64,000 nt of DNA from Clostridium_AW sp040797845 (GTDB taxonomy: Bacteria > Bacillota > Clostridia > Clostridiales > Clostridiaceae), in assembly GCA_040797845.1 (NCBI GenBank), contig JBFNFA010000011.1, positions 66,388 through 130,387 of the forward strand, given 5' to 3'. The translations under genes and the position numbers were made by a program. The notes under the pieces are model-generated. The model was given only the letters and a program-made list of their open reading frames with translations, was not told the origin of the DNA and made no database searches. Shown one piece after another: positions 8,339 through 17,058 of this stretch (its first letter is position 1; each line of letters starts with the position of its first letter).

Positions 8339-9235
8339 TTACATATCTATAAATTTATCAATTTCCTCATAAATCTCATTTAAACAATCAACAAAAGGAG
8401 AATGTCCACAGTCTTTTAAAATAACCATGCGAGAATTTTTTATATGTTTATTTATGTCCTCTGCCATGGTAAAAGGAACTACATAATCCCTATCTCCTTG
8501 GAATATGAGGGTGGGGGCTTCTATTTTATTTGCTGATCCATCACCCTTTGAAATTCCATTAAATTCTTCAGTTATATTAAAGTGTACAAGAGAATAGTCT
8601 ACATCCACTAAATTTCTTTGAGTAAGCATATCCTCTAAGTATTCTTCATATCTATGGCTTTCCGGTTTATTGTGGGTGTATATAACGTGATTCCATAGCC
8701 CTCTATAAAATTCTTTATCTTTATTTTCTATAGCTGTTAAAACAGGTGCCACTTGTACAGGATCTTTTTCTATTTCCTCCTTAGTTATTAAAAAGTCTCC
8801 AGCTATAGGTTGTCCTTCTTCATTTTTTTTGAAGATGGGGTAACCCTTAACCCCTACAGATTCAACTAAAATAAGCTTCTTCACCTTATCACTATGATCT
8901 GCTGCTAAATACATGCCCACTCCCCCACCAGTAGACCAACCTATAACTACTGCATTCTTTATGCCAATCTTCTCACAAAAATCATTCACATCTTCACTAA
9001 AGTCCCTTAATGAGTTCACCCTATTGTTATAACTAGAAGCTCCAAAACCTCTTAAGTCCACTGCATAAACCTTATACTTAAGAGTAAGCTTATCCATTAG
9101 TAAATCCCAGTGCTTAGAAGAAGTCATATTTCCATGAATCAATAAAATTGTTTCATCTCCACAACCTGCTTCTCTATATCCAATAACCTCTCCAGTATCA
9201 ATACTTACTGTCTTAATATCATACTGTTGTATCAT
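8339..9235 (-). CDS. Alpha/beta hydrolase, second in the region
   Basis: A 298-residue soluble alpha/beta hydrolase of the haloalkane dehalogenase / C-C hydrolase-like superfamily. The oxyanion segment LLIHGNMTSSKHWD, nucleophile elbow G-W-S-T-G-G, acid region FQGDRDYVVP and catalytic histidine in LKDCGHSPF are all present. The start at 9235 follows GGAGGGTG by a normal spacing; the in-frame codon at 9256 overlaps that site. It is followed by its own terminator and no -24/-12 element is visible upstream, so it may not share the sigma-54 control of the HAAT operon even though it lies next to it. Substrate unknown. Confidence 0.87.
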   Translation of the reverse strand: MIQQYDIKTVSIDTGEVIGYREAGCGDETILLIHGNMTSSKHWDLLMDKLTLKYKVYAVDLRGFGASSYNNRVNSLRDFSEDVNDFCEKIGIKNAVVIGWSTGGGVGMYLAADHSDKVKKLILVESVGVKGYPIFKKNEEGQPIAGDFLITKEEIEKDPVQVAPVLTAIENKDKEFYRGLWNHVIYTHNKPESHRYEEYLEDMLTQRNLVDVDYSLVHFNITEEFNGISKGDGSANKIEAPTLIFQGDRDYVVPFTMAEDINKHIKNSRMVILKDCGHSPFVDCLNEIYEEIDKFIDM

Positions 9236-9349
9236 TTTATTACACCCTCCAATCAATAAGTAAACTTATTTTTCAAAATATTCCTATTTATAGTATTTTC
9301 TATGTAGGGTGTGGTTTTACCTTGTGGAAATTAAATATAAATAAAAAAA

Positions 9350-9382
9350 CTATGTGTATGGAAAAATCCAATAACACATAGT
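9350..9382 (-). terminator. Rho-independent terminator of the antiporter gene
   Basis: ACTATGTGT / ACACATAGT stem followed by seven T residues on the minus strand, just downstream of the antiporter stop. Confidence 0.9.
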
Positions 9383-9456
9383 CAATTGTCTTGTTAATGA
9401 TCAATAATATTTTTAATATAGTTATATAATAAGCAATTCTTATTATACTCATAGTT

Positions 9457-10893
9457 TTAACTAGTAACCCCAACCACATTTTGCATTTCCATAAGTTGTG
9501 CTTTATTGTCTCCAGCCATCATAATAACATCGCCAGCTTTAACTATAGTACTACCGTTTGGAGTAATTAATTTTCCTCCTCGTTTAACCATTACTATCAA
9601 TATCTCAGTAGGTATATCCAAATCCATTATAGCTTTTCCTGCCATTTTACTACCCTCTGGAATTGTCACTTCCAAAAGTTCCGCGTGAAGTTCTCCTGAA
9701 TAATCAGTAAAGGTCTTAAGTACCGTTTCTTCCTCTGCTACCAGATCAAGCTTTTTAGCAATAGGAATAAAAAGAGTTCCCTGAACTACAACGGACACCA
9801 ATGCTATAAAAAACACGATATTAAATATTTCATCTGCAACAGGTAGCCCTGCTGTTAAAGGGTATGTTGCAAAAACAATTGCCGCTGCACCACGGAATCC
9901 AACCCATGACACAAGTAACTGCTCTTTAATAGGTTTTTTAAACAAAGTCAAAACAATGAATATAGCCACTGGACGTGCAACAAAAATGATAAAGATTGCA
10001 ACTGCCATTCCCTGTGTTGCTACGCTAGGTAATTTTGATGGAAAAGCTAATAATCCCAATGTGAAGAATAGAAGAATTTGCATAAGCCAAGATAATCCAT
10101 CAAAATAACGAACCAAGCTTATTTTATGAACAAGCCTACTGTTTCCTAGTATGAGACCCGTAATATAAACAGCTAAGAATCCATTTCCTGAAAGCAATCC
10201 AGCGCCCGCATAGGATAACAGTGCAGTACCAATAACAATAATGGAATAAAGCCCATCAATATCAAGGTTGATATTATTGATAAGCCATACTGAAAGTTTA
10301 CCTATAATGGCACCTACCAGTACTCCTATTGCAATTTGGGTCAGTAAAAGTAAAAATATATTTTGACTTTCACCTAATATTAATCCAAGAAAAACAGTGG
10401 TTAACATATATGCAATAGGATCATTAGATCCACTCTCCATTTCAAGCATAGGAGCTAGACCATTTTTAAGATTGAGCTGTTTCGATCGAAGTATAGAAAA
10501 CACCGAGGCTGCATCCGTAGAGGACACTATGGAACCGAGCAACATTCCTTCAAGAAAGGTAAACCCAAGTACAAAATGAGCAAAAATTCCTATCAAAAAT
10601 GCTGTAAGTACTACTCCAAGGGTAGCAAGCACACCGGCTGCCAGAGCAACGGGCTTCGCCGTCTTCCAACTTGTACCAAAACCACCTGAAAACATAATAA
10701 ATATAAGTCCGACATTACATAAATTTTCAGCAAGCTGTGGATCATTAAAATAAATGCCTCCTGGCCCATCTGAGCCCATAAGCATACCCATTGTAAGGAA
10801 TATAACCAAGGTAGGTATACCGTACCTATATAAAACCTTACTAGAAACTGCGCATATAAGCAGAATTATTCCTGCGATAAATAATACATCCAT
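9457..10893 (-). CDS. CPA1-type potassium/proton antiporter with C-terminal TrkA-C domain
   Basis: A 478-residue integral membrane cation/H+ antiporter resembling NhaP2/CvrA. About 12 transmembrane segments cover residues 1-380, with the charged in-membrane region GSIVSSTDAASVFSILR (ion-binding Asp) and ESGSNDPIAYML, both hallmarks of the CPA1 family. The C-terminal 90 residues (VTIPEGSKMAGKAIMDLDIP ... GDVIMMAGD) form a TrkA-C regulatory domain that usually binds a nucleotide such as c-di-AMP or NAD; the ligand here is not known. It is transcribed alone, with ribosome site AAGGGAGGTA and a strong terminator. Role: ion and pH homeostasis. Confidence 0.92.
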   Translation of the reverse strand: MDVLFIAGIILLICAVSSKVLYRYGIPTLVIFLTMGMLMGSDGPGGIYFNDPQLAENLCNVGLIFIMFSGGFGTSWKTAKPVALAAGVLATLGVVLTAFLIGIFAHFVLGFTFLEGMLLGSIVSSTDAASVFSILRSKQLNLKNGLAPMLEMESGSNDPIAYMLTTVFLGLILGESQNIFLLLLTQIAIGVLVGAIIGKLSVWLINNINLDIDGLYSIIVIGTALLSYAGAGLLSGNGFLAVYITGLILGNSRLVHKISLVRYFDGLSWLMQILLFFTLGLLAFPSKLPSVATQGMAVAIFIIFVARPVAIFIVLTLFKKPIKEQLLVSWVGFRGAAAIVFATYPLTAGLPVADEIFNIVFFIALVSVVVQGTLFIPIAKKLDLVAEEETVLKTFTDYSGELHAELLEVTIPEGSKMAGKAIMDLDIPTEILIVMVKRGGKLITPNGSTIVKAGDVIMMAGDNKAQLMEMQNVVGVTS

Positions 10894-11084
10894 TAAATAC
10901 CTCCCTTGTTATCTTAAGTTATATACTTTATTTTACCAAGTTATAAAGTTAAAAACTAGACTGTATTTTCTTTACTTACAATATGTTCTGATTAATTTTA
11001 CAATTTATACACAATTAGAATATAAGTTATTACATACATGTAAATTTATGATAATATTATATTATTGTGAAAGGAGTAGGTTCT

Positions 11085-11477
11085 ATGCGTATTGAAAGAA
11101 ATGCTAAAATTGATGTAAATGAACTAAACAATTTATTGAAAACTATAGGATGGGGATTGAATTCACCTAAGAAGTTAGAAGAATCTTTAGGATTATCCTG
11201 GGGATGGATTACTGTAAGAGATGATTTAAATAGACTTATAGGATTTGTTCAGATACTTTCTGATGGTATTAAACATGCTTATATATTAAGGCTGCTCGTA
11301 CATAAAGACTATCAAGGCAAAGGAATTGGTACTAAAATAATGGAGAATTTAATGGAACTTCTTGAGGAAAACAATTTAAGTCCTGTTTTATTAACAAAGC
11401 CCTCTGAAGAATCATTTTATTCTAAATTTGGATTATCAAGAAGTAACAAGGGATTTATTTCTTTATTTAAATGGTAA
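11085..11477 (+). CDS. GNAT-family N-acetyltransferase
   Basis: A 130-residue single GNAT domain. The acetyl-CoA pyrophosphate-binding motif A is visible as LVHKDYQGKGIGTKIM (Q/R-x-x-G-x-G/A type), preceded by the beta strand HAYILRLLV and followed by FYSKFGLSRSNKGFISLF, the usual end of small GNATs. The ATG at 11085 is chosen because AAAGGAG lies just upstream; the in-frame GTG at 11067 precedes that site. Acceptor substrate cannot be predicted. It lies 85 bp before truA in the same direction. A palindrome TTACATACATGTAA sits upstream (about 11030-11043) and may be an operator. Confidence 0.88.
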   Translation: MRIERNAKIDVNELNNLLKTIGWGLNSPKKLEESLGLSWGWITVRDDLNRLIGFVQILSDGIKHAYILRLLVHKDYQGKGIGTKIMENLMELLEENNLSPVLLTKPSEESFYSKFGLSRSNKGFISLFKW

Positions 11478-11562
11478 TAGTGCTATTATGATATAGATAT
11501 AGATATAAATAAAAATAGATTTTATTGTATATAATTAATATAAAAACTAAAGGTGGGTCTAG

Positions 11563-12300
11563 ATGAGAAATTTAAAAATGACGATAGAATATGATGGAAC
11601 TAGATACAAAGGATGGCAAAAACAAATTAAAGATGTTTCAACTGTGCAAGATAAAATAGAAACTGTTTTATCTAAAATGACAGGAGAAGACATTCAGGTG
11701 ATAGGTTGTGGAAGAACGGATTCTGGTGTACACGCTGAAAATTATACAGCAAACTTTCATACTAATTCTAATCTTAGTATAGAGGATATGCTAAATTATC
11801 TATATACATTTTTACCTGAAGATATATTAGTAAAATCTATGAAAGATACTAGCGAAAGATTTCATGCAAGGTATAATGTAAAATCAAAAACCTATGTATA
11901 TAGAATAAATAACAATAAATTTAGAAGTGTATTTAACAAAAAATATTATTATCACATAAATGAAAAGCTTAATTTAAGCGCAATGAGAGAGGGAGCAAAG
12001 TTTTTAATTGGAACTCATGATTTTCAAGGTTTTACCAGATTAAAATCTAAGGATAAATCAACTATTAGGACTATCAATTACATAAATATAACTGAAAATT
12101 GTGGTATGATAGAAATGGAGATTAACGGAAATGGTTTTTTATTAAACATGGTTAGAATCATTGCTGGAACTCTCCTAGAAGTAGGTAAGGAGAACATTAG
12201 ACCAGAAGATGTAGAAAGAATATTAAATGAAAAGAAGAGAGCAGAGACTAAATTAATTCTTGAAGCAAAAGGATTATGCTTAAGAGATGTTCATTATTAA
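11563..12300 (+). CDS. truA: tRNA pseudouridine(38-40) synthase TruA
   Basis: TruA isomerises uridines 38-40 in the tRNA anticodon stem to pseudouridine. The 245-residue length is normal. The catalytic aspartate is Asp53 within GCGRTDSGVHA, the N-terminal MTIEYDGTRYKGWQKQ is the family opening, and MVRIIAGTLLEVGKENI is the conserved C-terminal helix. Ribosome site AAAGGTGGG precedes the ATG. It appears as a single-copy gene outside any ribosomal operon, which in clostridia suggests a second truA paralogue elsewhere; that cannot be checked here. Confidence 0.96.
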   Translation: MRNLKMTIEYDGTRYKGWQKQIKDVSTVQDKIETVLSKMTGEDIQVIGCGRTDSGVHAENYTANFHTNSNLSIEDMLNYLYTFLPEDILVKSMKDTSERFHARYNVKSKTYVYRINNNKFRSVFNKKYYYHINEKLNLSAMREGAKFLIGTHDFQGFTRLKSKDKSTIRTINYINITENCGMIEMEINGNGFLLNMVRIIAGTLLEVGKENIRPEDVERILNEKKRAETKLILEAKGLCLRDVHY

Positions 12301-12343
12301 TAGTTTGATCACTGGGAAGTAATAATAAAAATTCAAATAAGAA

Positions 12344-12375
12344 GCGTACATAGATTTATATAGATCTATGTACGC
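12344..12375. terminator. Bidirectional hairpin between convergent truA and rtcB
   Basis: Perfect 12-bp arms GCGTACATAGAT / ATCTATGTACGC between two converging genes. The flanks are only moderately T-rich on either side, so terminator function is inferred from position. Confidence 0.65.
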
Positions 12376-12409
12376 CCTATTATCCTCTTTAAATACTGTT
12401 AATTCAATT

Positions 12410-13504
12410 TTATTCTGCAGCTTTAAAGTTATATATAGGCGTTATCTTATGAACTATATCCACGGTGTCTTTGATGTTGTTTATTATTTCATCCATGGAT
12501 TTATAAGCTAATGGACATTCGTCTATGGTTTCTTTCTTCACGGATGTTGTAAAAATCCCCTCCATAGTCTTTTTATATTGATTCAATGTAAATGAATTTC
12601 TTGCTTGGGTTCTGCTCATAATTCTACCAGCACCGTGTGGAGCTGAAAAATTCCAATCTTCATTTCCTTTTCCAATACAAATAAGGCTACCATCTCTCAT
12701 ATTTATTGGTATTAAAAGCTTCTCCCCTTTTTGAGCTGAAACTGCACCTTTTCTTAAAATCATATTTTCCATATCAATATAATTATGGATAGTTGTAAAT
12801 TCCTCTGCCACACTTAGCTTCATGCCTTTAATTATTTCATTAATCATAGCCTTACGATTTAGTTCTGCAAAACGTTGAACAATTTTCATATCATGAATAT
12901 AATCTTTAAAAACATCTCCTGATACATAGGCTAAATCTTTGTTGCCGCTATTAAGAGATTTAAAAGCTTCCCTTTGATAGAAACTTGCAACCTCATGCCC
13001 TAAATGTCGGCTTCCTGAGTGAACAACTAAGTATAAATTTCCTTCACTATCTTTATTGCCTTCTATAAAGTGGTTGCCTCCACCTAAGGTTCCAATACTT
13101 TTTCTTGCTCTAACAAGATTTACTTCCTTTCTGCACTTGAGCTCATCCAAATCAATTTCATCATTAAATCTATGTTCCTTATCTCTTATTTTAAAACCGC
13201 TAGGAATTTTTTCATAAATTAATTTATCAAGTTTTTGAAGCTCCACACGGCGGTTTTCAAGCTTTATAACTTCCATTCCGCAGCCAATATCAACCCCAAC
13301 AAGATTAGGAACTACTTTATCCTCAATGGTCATTGTGGTTCCTATTGTACAACCCATTCCACAATGTACATCAGGCATTATTCTTATTTTACTTTCCTTT
13401 ACAAACTCTTGATTACATAAGGTTTCAATCTGCTTAACTGCAGCCTCTTCAATATTATCTGTGTAAACAATTGCTTTGTTATATTTGCCAGTTATCTCAA
13501 CCAC
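12410..13504 (-). CDS. rtcB: RtcB-family RNA ligase (short form)
   Basis: RtcB joins RNA 2',3'-cyclic phosphate or 3'-phosphate ends to 5'-OH ends using GTP and Mn2+. Metal and guanylate residues are visible: RIMPDVHCGMGC (42-52), VDIGCGME (71-78), GGGNHFIE (141-148), VHSGSRHLG (161-169) and SAPHGAGR with the guanylated histidine at residue 290. At 364 residues it is shorter than archaeal or E. coli RtcB (about 400-480) and belongs to a compact bacterial clade. No archease or RtcA gene is adjacent. The GTG start at 13504 follows AGGAGGATAGGGG. The gene lies directly downstream of a structured, terminator-ended RNA element, which may be its leader. Confidence 0.93.
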   Translation of the reverse strand: MVEITGKYNKAIVYTDNIEEAAVKQIETLCNQEFVKESKIRIMPDVHCGMGCTIGTTMTIEDKVVPNLVGVDIGCGMEVIKLENRRVELQKLDKLIYEKIPSGFKIRDKEHRFNDEIDLDELKCRKEVNLVRARKSIGTLGGGNHFIEGNKDSEGNLYLVVHSGSRHLGHEVASFYQREAFKSLNSGNKDLAYVSGDVFKDYIHDMKIVQRFAELNRKAMINEIIKGMKLSVAEEFTTIHNYIDMENMILRKGAVSAQKGEKLLIPINMRDGSLICIGKGNEDWNFSAPHGAGRIMSRTQARNSFTLNQYKKTMEGIFTTSVKKETIDECPLAYKSMDEIINNIKDTVDIVHKITPIYNFKAAE

Positions 13505-13571
13505 GATACCCCTATCCTCCTATTAATATAATTAAATGATTTTCTCTATTATATCCCATTTACCTCATATA

Positions 13572-13700
13572 AAAAAATTTTATCCGATGACTACCATCCG
13601 TAATACTCCCATAACGGATGCTACGTCCCTGGATAAGTTCTTCTAAGCCTCAGTTGGAGTAAGTATTCCTTTTAAGCAAACTCCATCTGAAGCTAAGAAT
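13572..13700 (-). ncRNA. Candidate structured small RNA or attenuated leader upstream of rtcB
   Basis: On the minus strand a promoter (13707-13736) is followed by about 130 nt with two strong hairpins and a T-run. Hairpin 1 (about 13645-13697) pairs CTTAGCTTCAGATGGAGT with ACTCCAACTGAGGCTTAG (16 of 18 positions). Hairpin 2 has outer arms TTATCC / GGATAA and inner arms ATCCGT / ACGGAT with a structured internal loop, and is followed by AATTTTTTT. The whole reads as an independent small RNA, or as a leader that ends before rtcB unless read through. It does not match the cores of riboswitch classes I know by eye. No open reading frame is convincing. Confidence 0.6.
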
Positions 13701-13706
13701 TACTTG

Positions 13707-13736
13707 ATTATAATATAAATATTAAGGAGATGGCAA
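13707..13736 (-). promoter_or_regulatory. Sigma-A promoter of the candidate small RNA
   Basis: TTGCCA, 18-bp spacer, TATAAT on the minus strand. The -35 box lies in the loop and arm of the preceding terminator hairpin, so the two elements overlap. Confidence 0.55.
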
Positions 13737-13765
13737 TTTCTCTACCATCTCCTTAATATTTATAT
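13713..13765 (-). terminator. Long perfect hairpin terminating the lipoprotein gene
   Basis: A perfect 21-bp stem (arms 13713-13733 and 13745-13765, core TTAAGGAGATGG / CCATCTCCTTAA) with an 11-nt loop, downstream of the lipoprotein gene. Confidence 0.75.
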
Positions 13766-13861
13766 ATAATTTTAAATTAATCTTCAATTTAAGTTAATAA
13801 GTTTTTAATTTAAATTTATATTATTCTATTATTTATAAGTGTAATTTTAGCTTTATGAAAT

Positions 13862-14512
13862 TTATTCCATTCCTAAAACCAACTTAACAATACCCATAGA
13901 AAATGTTTCTATGTCTTGTGGCAACCAAGTCTTTTCTTTTATTTCAAATTTAAATGTTTGTTCTTTTAAATCTGATGATGGTTGTACATTCTTATATTCA
14001 TTTATTAAATTTTTTATATAAACCTCTGTTAGTTTGTTAAGAATTTCTTCCTGATTTGTAATGTTTAACTTTTCAACTTCTTGAATAGCATTTGTTGCTG
14101 CTTTTTCATCAAGAGCAATTTCATTAATATAGGTTGTCTTTAGTTTAACATCTGCAGATTCATCATTTTCAGAAACAATTTCTGTTTCTGCTGATAATTT
14201 CTTTAATGCTGATGCACGAGCTGTGTATATTTCATTTACTTGGGCATCACTAACTTTCAAACCTGCTACTGCAAAATTATTTTTTATTGTTTTCATAGTT
14301 TCGTCTTTTTGTATTTTTGAAATTTCTTCTATTTGCTCTTTAGGTAATTTGATCTTCGCTAAAGCCTCCTGATCTCCTTTGATATAAAAATCAAATAGAA
14401 TTTTTGCTGTTTCATCAGCAGCTACCTTTGGTTTAGAACTACATCCTATTACCATAATTGAAATTACTATTAAAACAAGTGATAGAAGTAGACTTTTTCT
14501 TCCTTTTTTCAT
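13862..14512 (-). CDS. Lipoprotein, DUF5105-like
   Basis: A 216-residue exported lipoprotein. The N-terminal signal sequence ends in lipobox VIGC with the lipidated Cys at residue 24. The mature part is mostly helical and charged (ADETAKILFDFYIKGDQEALAKIKL), with a C-terminal strand-rich segment KFEIKEKTWLPQDIE. The pattern resembles small DUF5105/DUF4878-type Firmicutes lipoproteins with a cystatin-like fold; that family call is from memory and moderate. Ribosome site GGGGGAAA. It stands alone between the IS3 remnant and the structured RNA. Function unknown. Confidence 0.75.
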   Translation of the reverse strand: MKKGRKSLLLSLVLIVISIMVIGCSSKPKVAADETAKILFDFYIKGDQEALAKIKLPKEQIEEISKIQKDETMKTIKNNFAVAGLKVSDAQVNEIYTARASALKKLSAETEIVSENDESADVKLKTTYINEIALDEKAATNAIQEVEKLNITNQEEILNKLTEVYIKNLINEYKNVQPSSDLKEQTFKFEIKEKTWLPQDIETFSMGIVKLVLGME

Positions 14513-14649
14513 GTTTTCCCCCTAATATGATATATTTTCCAAAATAAATTTACCATATTTTTAGGCCTTTGTCAATTTTTTATATATTATATTTGATATG
14601 ATTTTTAATAGTATTAATAATTAAATTTAAATTTCTTTTTTATGTCTAA

Positions 14650-14830
14650 TGGTACGACATATATACAAAATGATGAAAACGTCTTTACTTAGATATTGTT
14701 GTGGATCTATTTAATAGAAAATTTGTAGATGATAGGTGTTACTATAACTTTAAAATTAGTTATAGACGCATTTAATGCTGATGTAGATAAATAGAATATT
14801 AAGAAAGGATTATTATTTCAATTTGATAAG
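14650..14830 (+). pseudogene. Degenerate IS3-family transposase (orfB, integrase core) fragment
   Basis: Broken reading frames on the plus strand still spell W-Y-D-I-Y-T-K, then KRLYLDIVVDLFNRKFVD, and in another frame LKLVIDAFNADVD, NIKKGLLFQFD. These correspond in order to the DDE core of IS3-family orfB (TDITYI-T-EGWLYL-VVLDLF-R-IVG ... GLIFHSD). Several frameshifts and stop codons make it inactive. The rest of the gene-free stretch 14513-15024 shows no further gene. It marks the left flank of the phage-derived block. Confidence 0.7.
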
Positions 14831-15024
14831 CATACAATATGCTTTATATGATTAAGGAGATTTATTGAAGAATGGTGGTTTTTTAAAGTATGGATACTAA
14901 AAACTGATGTCATGATAGTATATATTTTAGATCTTCTTATAATTTTTTTAAAAGAATAGTTTTATGGACGGAAATTTAAGTCTAGAGCTGAAACTAGAAT
15001 AGTAATGATTAAATACTTAGATAT

Positions 15025-15417
15025 CTAAATAGAATCAATTTCAGGATTGAAAGTTGGAGCAAGTTCAAATATTTTTGAATCATTTATTTGATTGTTTATT
15101 TCACCAACAACGGCTTCTCTAAAATGGTCTAAATCTGATTGTTTAAGTGTAGGTATTTTTTCTAAAAGCATTTTGTCAAATAGCTCTCTTTTTTCTTTTC
15201 CTGCCTGTGGTATAAATCTAAAATGTTGTTCAACAGCAAAATAAATTGATTTTGCGATATTATAATTAGTGTTATATTGTTCAGCACCTATTTTATTTAT
15301 TAATTCCTGTTGCTTACTTTTAATATAAGAAACTATTAATGTAGTTAAATATGTAACTAATACCCCTAATATTGAAAATATAGCTTGTGCTAAGATTTTT
15401 GTTATTTCATTCTGCAT
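15025..15417 (-). CDS. Phage holin, LLH-type
   Basis: A 130-residue protein with one N-terminal transmembrane helix (ILAQAIFSILGVLVTYLTTLIVSYI) and a charged cytosolic tail (NYNIAKSIYFAVEQHF ... EKRELFDKMLLEKIP), the layout of the LL-H type holin family in clostridial phages. Holins form membrane lesions that release the lysin. It is the last gene of the late transcription unit, about 75 bp after the amidase gene, with ribosome site AAAGGAGG. Confidence 0.8.
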   Translation of the reverse strand: MQNEITKILAQAIFSILGVLVTYLTTLIVSYIKSKQQELINKIGAEQYNTNYNIAKSIYFAVEQHFRFIPQAGKEKRELFDKMLLEKIPTLKQSDLDHFREAVVGEINNQINDSKIFELAPTFNPEIDSI

Positions 15418-15493
15418 AATGTTTTCCTCCTTTATATATCTAGTGTATATCTCTATACACTTATTAATTAATTTTGATTATTTTTTAATTATT

Positions 15494-16276
15494 TTATATT
15501 ATTTGTTTAGTTCCTTTAGTTCTTGTGGTAATCCAAACCTTATTGCCTTCTTTTTCATCATCCTGAATAGATATATAATTGTATTTATCTAAATGCAGGT
15601 CAATTCTTCCTCTGTTTGGTATGATTTGTACATATCCTATATCACCAAAAGGCACTATTCCTTCAAAGCTTGGTATAGTATGGTCTATAGATGGATAGCT
15701 CTCTTTGTTTTCTGTTTTTACTTCTTCAGATTTCTTTTGAAATGCTTCTTTTCCTGTTATTCCTTTTATGATTGTTTTAGCAATATCTTTAGCATTATAT
15801 CTGTTAGAGTCTGCTTTATTGGATATGAATAATGGCTCTATCAGCACTGCTGGCATAGATGTATGTTTTAAAACATATAAGTCATTTCTAAACCTTGCTC
15901 CTCGATTGGAATATCCTAAGCTAGATATTTCTTTGCATATTCTATCTGAGTATTCCTTTCCTTTAGATGACATATATAATACCTCACAACCATTAGCACT
16001 TTCTTTTTCAAAGCAATTTCCATGTAAAGATACAAATAAATCTACTTTGTAGTAATTCGCCATGTTTACTCTATAAGCTAAAGATTGTGACAAAGTAAGA
16101 TTATTTTTAGTAGGAGTTACACCATAAACTGTATATCCTAGTTCTCTAAGTCCATCTATTACAAATTTTCCATACTCTCTTATTATTTTTTCTTCATTTA
16201 GAAAACCATTAGCTCCTCTATCTTCGCCAGTACCATGTCCTAAATCTATTGCTATTTTACTGTTTAACGGCAACAT
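15494..16276 (-). CDS. N-acetylmuramoyl-L-alanine amidase (endolysin, Amidase_3)
   Basis: Zinc amidase that cuts the bond between MurNAc and the peptide stem of peptidoglycan. Zinc ligands are apparent in IAIDLGHGTGED (His), GFLNEEKI (Glu) and FVSLHGNCF (His), with the catalytic glutamate in AVLIEPLFISN. The catalytic domain covers about 1-175; a linker (QKKSEEVKTENKES) leads to an 80-residue C-terminal domain that is probably an SH3-like wall-binding domain. ATG at 16276 is chosen because GGAGGTTGGG lies just upstream; an upstream TTG has no proper spacing. No signal peptide, so release depends on the holin encoded next. Confidence 0.93.
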   Translation of the reverse strand: MLPLNSKIAIDLGHGTGEDRGANGFLNEEKIIREYGKFVIDGLRELGYTVYGVTPTKNNLTLSQSLAYRVNMANYYKVDLFVSLHGNCFEKESANGCEVLYMSSKGKEYSDRICKEISSLGYSNRGARFRNDLYVLKHTSMPAVLIEPLFISNKADSNRYNAKDIAKTIIKGITGKEAFQKKSEEVKTENKESYPSIDHTIPSFEGIVPFGDIGYVQIIPNRGRIDLHLDKYNYISIQDDEKEGNKVWITTRTKGTKQII

Positions 16277-16299
16277 AATTCCCAACCTCCTTTTATAAT

Positions 16300-16656
16300 T
16301 TATTTATTAAAATAATAAGTTGCTATAGAACTGAATATTGTCATTAAAGTAGCTACTATAGCCCAAAATTGCTTAGTATTATGAAATTCAACTTCATTTT
16401 TAGTTTTATTATCATTGTTTATATTATTAGTAAAAGTATCTAATATTCTTTCAGTAAATTCATTTAATGTTTTTTGATTATCATTTAGAGCCTTTTGTTG
16501 TTCTCTTGAACTTTCATTTATCATTACTTTTATTTCAGCTTGACTTTTTTCTATATTTGCAAGCTGTATTTGCTGTCTAACGTCACTATCCTCTAATTGT
16601 CTAATTCTAATTTCATGGTCTTTTACCTGACTTTGTAAGTGTTTTTCTATATCCAT
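16300..16656 (-). CDS. XhlA-like membrane-associated lysis protein
   Basis: A 118-residue protein with a long N-terminal coiled coil (residues about 1-90, HLQSQVKDHEIRIRQLEDSDVR) and one C-terminal membrane helix (FWAIVATLMTIFSSIATYYF). This is the layout of haemolysin XhlA and related phage lysis proteins, which act with holin and amidase. It lies 23 bp upstream of the amidase gene. Alternatively it is a phage membrane protein unrelated to lysis; position supports the lysis role. Confidence 0.75.
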   Translation of the reverse strand: MDIEKHLQSQVKDHEIRIRQLEDSDVRQQIQLANIEKSQAEIKVMINESSREQQKALNDNQKTLNEFTERILDTFTNNINNDNKTKNEVEFHNTKQFWAIVATLMTIFSSIATYYFNK

Positions 16657-16708
16657 ACTTATTTAAACCACCTTTCTTCACCTCGATAATTATATTTATA
16701 AAATAAAA

Positions 16709-16730
16709 GAGAAGGCTGTAATACCTTCTC
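16709..16730 (-). terminator. Hairpin before the lysis genes
   Basis: GAGAAGG / CCTTCTC stem followed by TTTTATTTTATAAA on the minus strand. Confidence 0.65.
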
Positions 16731-16778
16731 AATTAAATAAAACTATATTAAATCATGTTAAATTTAAATAAAATAAAA

Positions 16779-16812
16779 AGACCTCTAATTTTTATTTTAT
16801 TATTAGAAATCT
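16779..16812 (-). terminator. Hairpin directly after the 73-residue protein gene
   Basis: AGATTTCTAAT / ATTAGAGGTCT stem (one mismatch) followed by TTTTTATTTTATTT on the minus strand. Confidence 0.65.
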
Positions 16813-17034
16813 TTATTTAGCTAAATCATTTAAGGATTCCTTATATTTTTCACTACATTCCTTTATAGCTTTTAGAATCATAATATCTTTATGTTTCTTA
16901 ATAGTAATTCCTTTATTCTCTTTTTTACACTCTTCTATAAATTCTTTTGTAATTGTAGGTATCTTTAAAGATTCTAATATTTCTCTTGCTGACTCACCTT
17001 TAATTACTGAAACTGTCGCAATTGAAACAGGCAT
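16813..17034 (-). CDS. Small phage protein of unknown function
   Basis: A 73-residue protein starting at the ATG at 17034, which follows AGGGTGG; an in-frame GTG at 17046 overlaps that site. The sequence is a short hydrophobic beginning (MPVSIATVSVIKGES) followed by lysine- and glutamate-rich helices (FIEECKKENKGITIKKHKDI). No domain recognised. It sits between the fibre gene array and the lysis genes, in the same orientation, and is followed by a terminator-like hairpin, so it closes the fibre transcription segment. Confidence 0.6.
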   Translation of the reverse strand: MPVSIATVSVIKGESAREILESLKIPTITKEFIEECKKENKGITIKKHKDIMILKAIKECSEKYKESLNDLAK

Positions 17035-17058
17035 AATATTTACCACCCTTTTATTATT

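Noticed and set aside
13572..13700. Known riboswitch upstream of rtcB (THF, lysine, SAM, c-di-GMP, T-box)
   Set aside because: None of the conserved cores of these classes that I can recall is found; the stems have a different layout.
15593..16052. Plus-strand frames across the amidase gene
   Set aside because: Hydrophobic antisense frames of a conserved enzyme; no start signals and low-complexity composition.
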